DNA from: Serilophus lunatus
Lineage: Eukaryota > Chordata > Aves > Passeriformes > Eurylaimidae
DNA length: 64,000 bases
Direction: 5' to 3'
NCBI GenBank assembly: GCA_013399895.1
Contig: VXBA01003720.1
Coordinates: forward strand, 533,467 to 597,466
The notes beneath the pieces are model-generated. The model saw only the letters and a list, made by a program, of their open reading frames with translations, was not told where the DNA came from and did not search any database. The translations under genes were made by a program, and so were the position numbers. Shown here in pieces: positions 60,101-64,000 of the stretch (its first letter is position 1; each line of letters starts with the position of its first letter).

Positions 60101-63100
60101 AGAAAAATGACTAATATAAGAAGTTGCTGGGCAATATTCAGTGAATTCTCAAATGAAAAAATTTCTCAGTCAATACACAAAGTGAAGATGAGGTTTTGCA
60201 ACTGTGCCCACAAAACTCAGTGTCTCAGGAACAATGCTCCATTGCAAAAGGGCAGCAGAGAACATTTTCTACCAGATTTCTTTTTTTCTCAATATTCAAG
60301 TCTTTTAATATTCCATAAGGAAGTCGACAAACAAAAGAGGGAGGAAAGGGTTTCTGCTTACACAACCTGCTTAATCTTCTCTATTACAAAAAAAAAAATA
60401 AATTTGGAAGGAAAGCAGAAAAGTCAATTAGACTTGGTGGAAAATTTTGCAAGCTTGCTAATAGACTGTGGAAAAGAACTTTCAAATTAGTATCTTCAAT
60501 TAAGTATTATTAGTATCTACTTTCAATGCTTAGAAGAAGCAGCAAATTAAACCTGCAAAATCAATTACAGTGATATCTTCAAAACAAACTTTATTACTTT
60601 GTGTTTAGAATTCCAACATTTATTTTAGTATGGAGTATACTGTGACATTTGAAAACATCTCCATTTCTCATTAGGGGATGAAAAAAGAATGCCTTCTAAA
60701 ATCCTATAAAAAAATCTTGTCTGCCCTTACCTCTGCTTGGACAATGAAGACTAACCAGGTTTATTTACCATCAAGTTTTCATCTTCTTGGGTTTTTTACA
60801 GTGAAATTTAAAACCTAAAATTGCAGTTTCTAAACTACACACAGCTACTTCACAGTATAAAGATGCAAAACAAGGCCAAGACCTCATATGAAACAGCCTT
60901 CCCCTGGAGTTGCTGCAGTGAAGACAGAAAAGCCTGAATCTTCTCAGAAGGAGCTGAACTTGGCCAAGGCAGGCATGGTCTGGGAACTGGAAAGGTAACT
61001 GTCTTCCAATGAAACCCACACAGAAAATAACTGAGCAAAGCTGAAGCAGATACCTCATACAAAAGCATGCCAAGATTTGAGAATTATGTCATTGATAGAA
61101 ATGAAAGTAGTATTTGCTTGAGGAAGGGGATGAAACACATTTCATGTTTTTATGACAATAATAAGGTGAATAATACAAACATCCAATTCATATCAGTGCT
61201 CTAGCCATTTAAAATCTAAAAACAGAGAATTCTTTAAATTCTGAGGAGATTCCTCCACAGTTCCAGATTCCACTGCCTCCCACCCTGAAAGTCAGCCTCT
61301 GAAGCAGAATTTCCCTGTCAAAAACACCTCTTAAGCTGACCAAAAGCATCCACACACAGAAGCTTGAAGTGCTCCAGACCTACAATGCTAAAAACTATGT
61401 GCAGCTCAAATCCTCATTTTACCACAAGATCGTTCCTTATAAGGTAATTTTTTTCCAGAAACCACACTCACATATAAAACTACAGCCCTTATAACCCTTG
61501 CCAAAGGACTGGCAAATATCTTCCAACATCAACTAAATTTCCAAAATTTCCACATACCTTGTCCAGTTTGACACCTTCGGCCACTTTCAAAAGAGAAGAG
61601 ATTTGAGTCATAGCCATAGCGACGGAGACAGAGGTAGTGCCATTTCACAGAGTCCCTTTTACGGGTGTACAAAATTAGTTCTGTATCTGTAAGTTCCATT
61701 ATGCCAGAACCCAGTTCATTACCATCATCATCCACATTAATAACCTATAAAAGAGAAATTAAAAGGTAAATACTCTTTTGAGAAACAATACCACTTCCAA
61801 TAACCTTAATGCTTAACCTTAACCTTAATGATTGAAACTAATATGACAGGGCAGATGGAGTCTATCTTTGAAGTAAAATTTAAAAAATGAAAGTCTCAAA
61901 CCAGTTTCTTTGCTCCCTCAATGCAGAATTTAAAAAAAACTAAAATACCTATTTAAAAGCAATACAAATGAGACTGCCTAATATTACTGTAAAATCTGAT
62001 GAGAAATTTAAAGCAGAAGAGATTCCTAAGTTAAATACTTTTATTTAAACTTGCTTTATTGTAAATATTCTAGTATTTCCACATGCATAAGGCATACCTC
62101 GGATAATGGAATCTTTCAGAGCCCCATTTCTAAAAAAAAGTATTTGCTTTGTCATATAACCCCACTTACAGTTAGGAAAAGGAATGAAAAAGGGTAAGTG
62201 GCTCCAAGATAAAGCTCCCTTCATGTACATGTATAGCCTTGCACTGTGATGAATCACCCAACAGTTTTAGATACTTTGCTGCCTTTTTAAAGTCAACATA
62301 TAATTCAAATACCCTATCTTGTGTGAAAACATGGATAAAGCTTAAACTCTTATTCCTTCTGCTTTTACATGAGTTTTGAGGTCAACTACATACTTTATGG
62401 AATTTGGACAATATATGTGTTTTCCTCTGCATGTATTTTATCTCACAATGCTGCTTTTAGTGGGATTCTTTCTTATTCAATGAAATGCTACTAAAAATTT
62501 TTCCTATGGAATGAATGTTACTCCTTAAAAAGACATTTTCAACTTGAAATCTAGTCAATTGAAAAGAATTAGGAATAGTCTCATCTGTCACTGAAGCTTA
62601 TGCCAATTTTTCTCATCTTGCAAATTACACGCTTTCATCTTCTCCCCCCTGCTGCTAAATCAGAGACCCAAACAGAGAAATTCTGTGAGGAGAAAAATAG
62701 GGACTATTTACACAAAGTGATGTCAAATGCATAAAGAACAAGAAAACAAAAATATTTTATCCTTCAGCTTTCTTTACTAATAGTATTAAACAATTCCCTA
62801 AGGCAACACATGAATCATTTTTCACCATGGAAGCACTACATTCTTTTGTCAACTCACAGAGAGTTTGAAGCAAATCTGATTTGTGTGACTGTGCAAAGGT
62901 ATGTTTACTTAAAGTCACTGAGTGCAGCAGCTTCATATTTAGCACATTAAGCACACGAACGAGTGTTCACAAGCTTATAAATTCCAGAGATATATGGGAC
63001 AAAAGCACACTTAAAAATAATTTTCTTTAGGTAAAGGACAAAAGTTCTCAAATGCTATAACCAGTAGTAGTGGCCTTCAAGGAAAACCAGCAGACAGCAG

Positions 63101-63582
63101 TCTTAAAATTTCCTATTGCTGACCTCACATTCAGGTTCATGATCACACTTCTCCAGTAGTCCTTCCCTTATGCCTATGACTCCTTTCCTAACTTCTGCAA
63201 CCTCCCAGAGACAACACCATTTACTTGGCCCCTACCATCTGAAGCGGAGATGGATCCAAGCACAGAGCTTCCTCTCCTTCCTGAAGATCAAAACTGTCCT
63301 AAAAAGCCTACTGCACATCGGGAATTCCTACCACAGCTGGTAAGAGAGGTTTCTCAAAGGGGTAGGAGAAACCTGTAGCCACAGAAACCTGCAACTCTAC
63401 AGTGTTTCAACTGTTCAGAAATTTGTACTCTATTTTCATTTCATTTTTTTCAATCACAAACATACTCTGCAAGAAAGCAACAAAATAACTCACAGCACAC
63501 CATATAAGTTGCCTACCTTAAACTTGTTCCGGTGGTTATCTGGGACAGTTTCTTTATCTGGACAGCTACAACAGCTACCCAT
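54165..63582 (-). CDS. FRS2: Fibroblast growth factor receptor substrate 2, complete coding region
   Basis: Five coding exons on the - strand: 63582-63517, 61744-61558, 58643-58485, 57605-57442 and 55115-54165 (stop 54165-54167). They give 1527 nt, 508 residues, the human length. MGSCCSCP at the N-terminus is the myristoylation signal with adjacent cysteines. Residues about 13-115 form the PTB domain that binds the FGFR juxtamembrane region or NPXY of Trk receptors. Tyrosine docking sites sit at the canonical positions: Y196 (TYVN), Y306 (VYENIN), Y349 (NYENLP) and Y392 (NYVN) for GRB2, and Y436 (NYIQVDLE) and Y471 (LYAVIDI) for SHP2. TP-rich segments (PQTPKTPTTPLPQTP) are ERK feedback sites. 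The protein links FGFR to RAS-MAPK and PI3K at the plasma membrane (family knowledge). The last exon, 317 codons with stop, carries the whole docking tail. Transcribed toward CCT2. Confidence 0.97.
56320..57085 (+). mobile_element. Old CR1 LINE copy in the last FRS2 intron
   Basis: Decayed ORF2 sense similarity such as TIYSALVRLNLSS near 56605-56650, then a 3' part with AGGGAAAAATGCTTTCACGA, TGGTGAAACACTGGAACATA, CAGTATTCAAAACATGACCA and a final AGAGATCCCTTCTAACCT-AAAGTATTCCATGATT. Order and spacing follow CR1; divergence is high. About 0.75 kb, antisense to FRS2. Confidence 0.85.
58335..58368. repeat. Perfect 11-bp inverted repeat with ATTACTGC duplication
   Basis: AAGAGAATGCA (58335-58345) and TGCATTCTCTT (58358-58368) are exact reverse complements around a 12-base loop. 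The centre also holds two direct GCATTACT units. It lies about 115 bp before the donor-side exon 58643-58485 ends, in the adjoining FRS2 intron. Confidence 0.7.
58644..61557 (-). other. FRS2: FRS2 intron, 2.9 kb
   Basis: AT-rich intron between the PTB-encoding exons (donor GTATGTGG after 61558, acceptor TTTTTAG before 58643). Only short frames. No repeat family or RNA gene recognised. Confidence 0.6.
61745..63516 (-). other. FRS2: FRS2 first coding intron, 1.8 kb
   Basis: Donor GTAGGC after 63517 and acceptor TATAG before 61744. No exon, repeat family or RNA gene recognised inside. Confidence 0.6.
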
Positions 63583-63608
63583 GACTTCTTTAGAAGACCA
63601 TCTGATCT
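63583..63608 (-). other. FRS2: FRS2 5' UTR portion of the first coding exon
   Basis: On the - strand the acceptor CCCCTTTAG precedes AGATCAGATGG, so this exon begins at 63608 with 26 untranslated bases before the ATG at 63582-63580. At least one further 5' exon and the promoter lie outside the window. Confidence 0.75.
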
Positions 63609-64000
63609 CTAAAGGGGAAATAAAAACCAAGAAACAAAATGATCACTTAGTTGAAGTAAAAACAGAGTAACATCAACAAAATAACCCAAATGCAAATTAC
63701 TCTCTAAAATTACAACCCTTCATGATGAATTTTTCATCCTTAAGTAATAGAAAATCAACATAGATACTACAAATATAATGGTTAAGTTAGATTTGGCATT
63801 AAGGAGCAGCAACACCGAGCTGTTAGAAGTCGTACCAATAATTCATGTTCAGGTTACTACCAAACAGACTCATTTGATTTGTCACCTTAATTCCCATGGT
63901 AGCAGCTTGGGGGAAAACAAAACCACCAACTCACCAAGTGCAATTCTCATCTCCTAAACCAGGGCCTGATCTGGATTCCAGTTCTGTCTAAATGAGCATT

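Noticed and set aside
1..64000. CRISPR arrays, bacterial operons, viral integrations, tRNA or rRNA genes
   Set aside because: Looked for by eye and none seen; the window is ordinary vertebrate genic DNA. Small intronic snoRNAs cannot be excluded without a covariance search.

Overview
This is a 64 kb stretch of vertebrate nuclear DNA, almost certainly from a bird. It has spliced genes with GT-AG introns, a CpG-island promoter, and at least six 3'-truncated CR1 LINE copies, one with the typical terminal TTCTATGATTCTA repeat. The CR1 content and compact introns suggest Aves; the species cannot be read from the window. There are five protein-coding genes and no bacterial, CRISPR or viral feature.

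Layout, left to right: BEST3 (+, 5' end outside the window, seven coding exons 536-14755); a complete nine-exon pepsin-family aspartic protease of the cathepsin E type (-, 28585-20416); LRRC10 (+, single coding exon 33249-34085); CCT2 (-, fifteen coding exons 45768-36859, the exon carrying the ATG not located); a CpG island at about 46140-46600 that should be the CCT2 promoter; FRS2 (-, complete 508-codon reading frame in five coding exons 63582-54165, long 3' UTR to about 49632). Order and orientation match the human 12q15 block FRS2-CCT2-LRRC10-BEST3 seen in reverse, from general knowledge of that locus. The main difference is the protease gene between BEST3 and LRRC10, which I do not know from the human locus.

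The neighbours do not form a pathway. BEST3 is a bestrophin anion channel, LRRC10 a cardiac leucine-rich repeat protein, CCT2 the beta subunit of the TRiC/CCT chaperonin, FRS2 the membrane-anchored docking adaptor of FGF receptors, and the protease a secreted or endosomal aspartic peptidase. Gene ends alternate: BEST3 and the protease converge, the protease and LRRC10 diverge, LRRC10 and CCT2 converge, and CCT2 and FRS2 run in tandem.

Exon borders were derived by hand from splice sites, reading phase and protein-family matches. Assembled lengths support the models: CCT2 exons 2-16 give 534 residues plus stop, FRS2 gives 508 residues with its docking tyrosines at the canonical positions, the protease gives 405 residues with both catalytic aspartates, and bestrophin calcium-clasp residues fall at 300-304 if the missing exons have the usual 247 coding bases. 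Everything else is intron, UTR, repeat or intergenic sequence in which I see no further gene.
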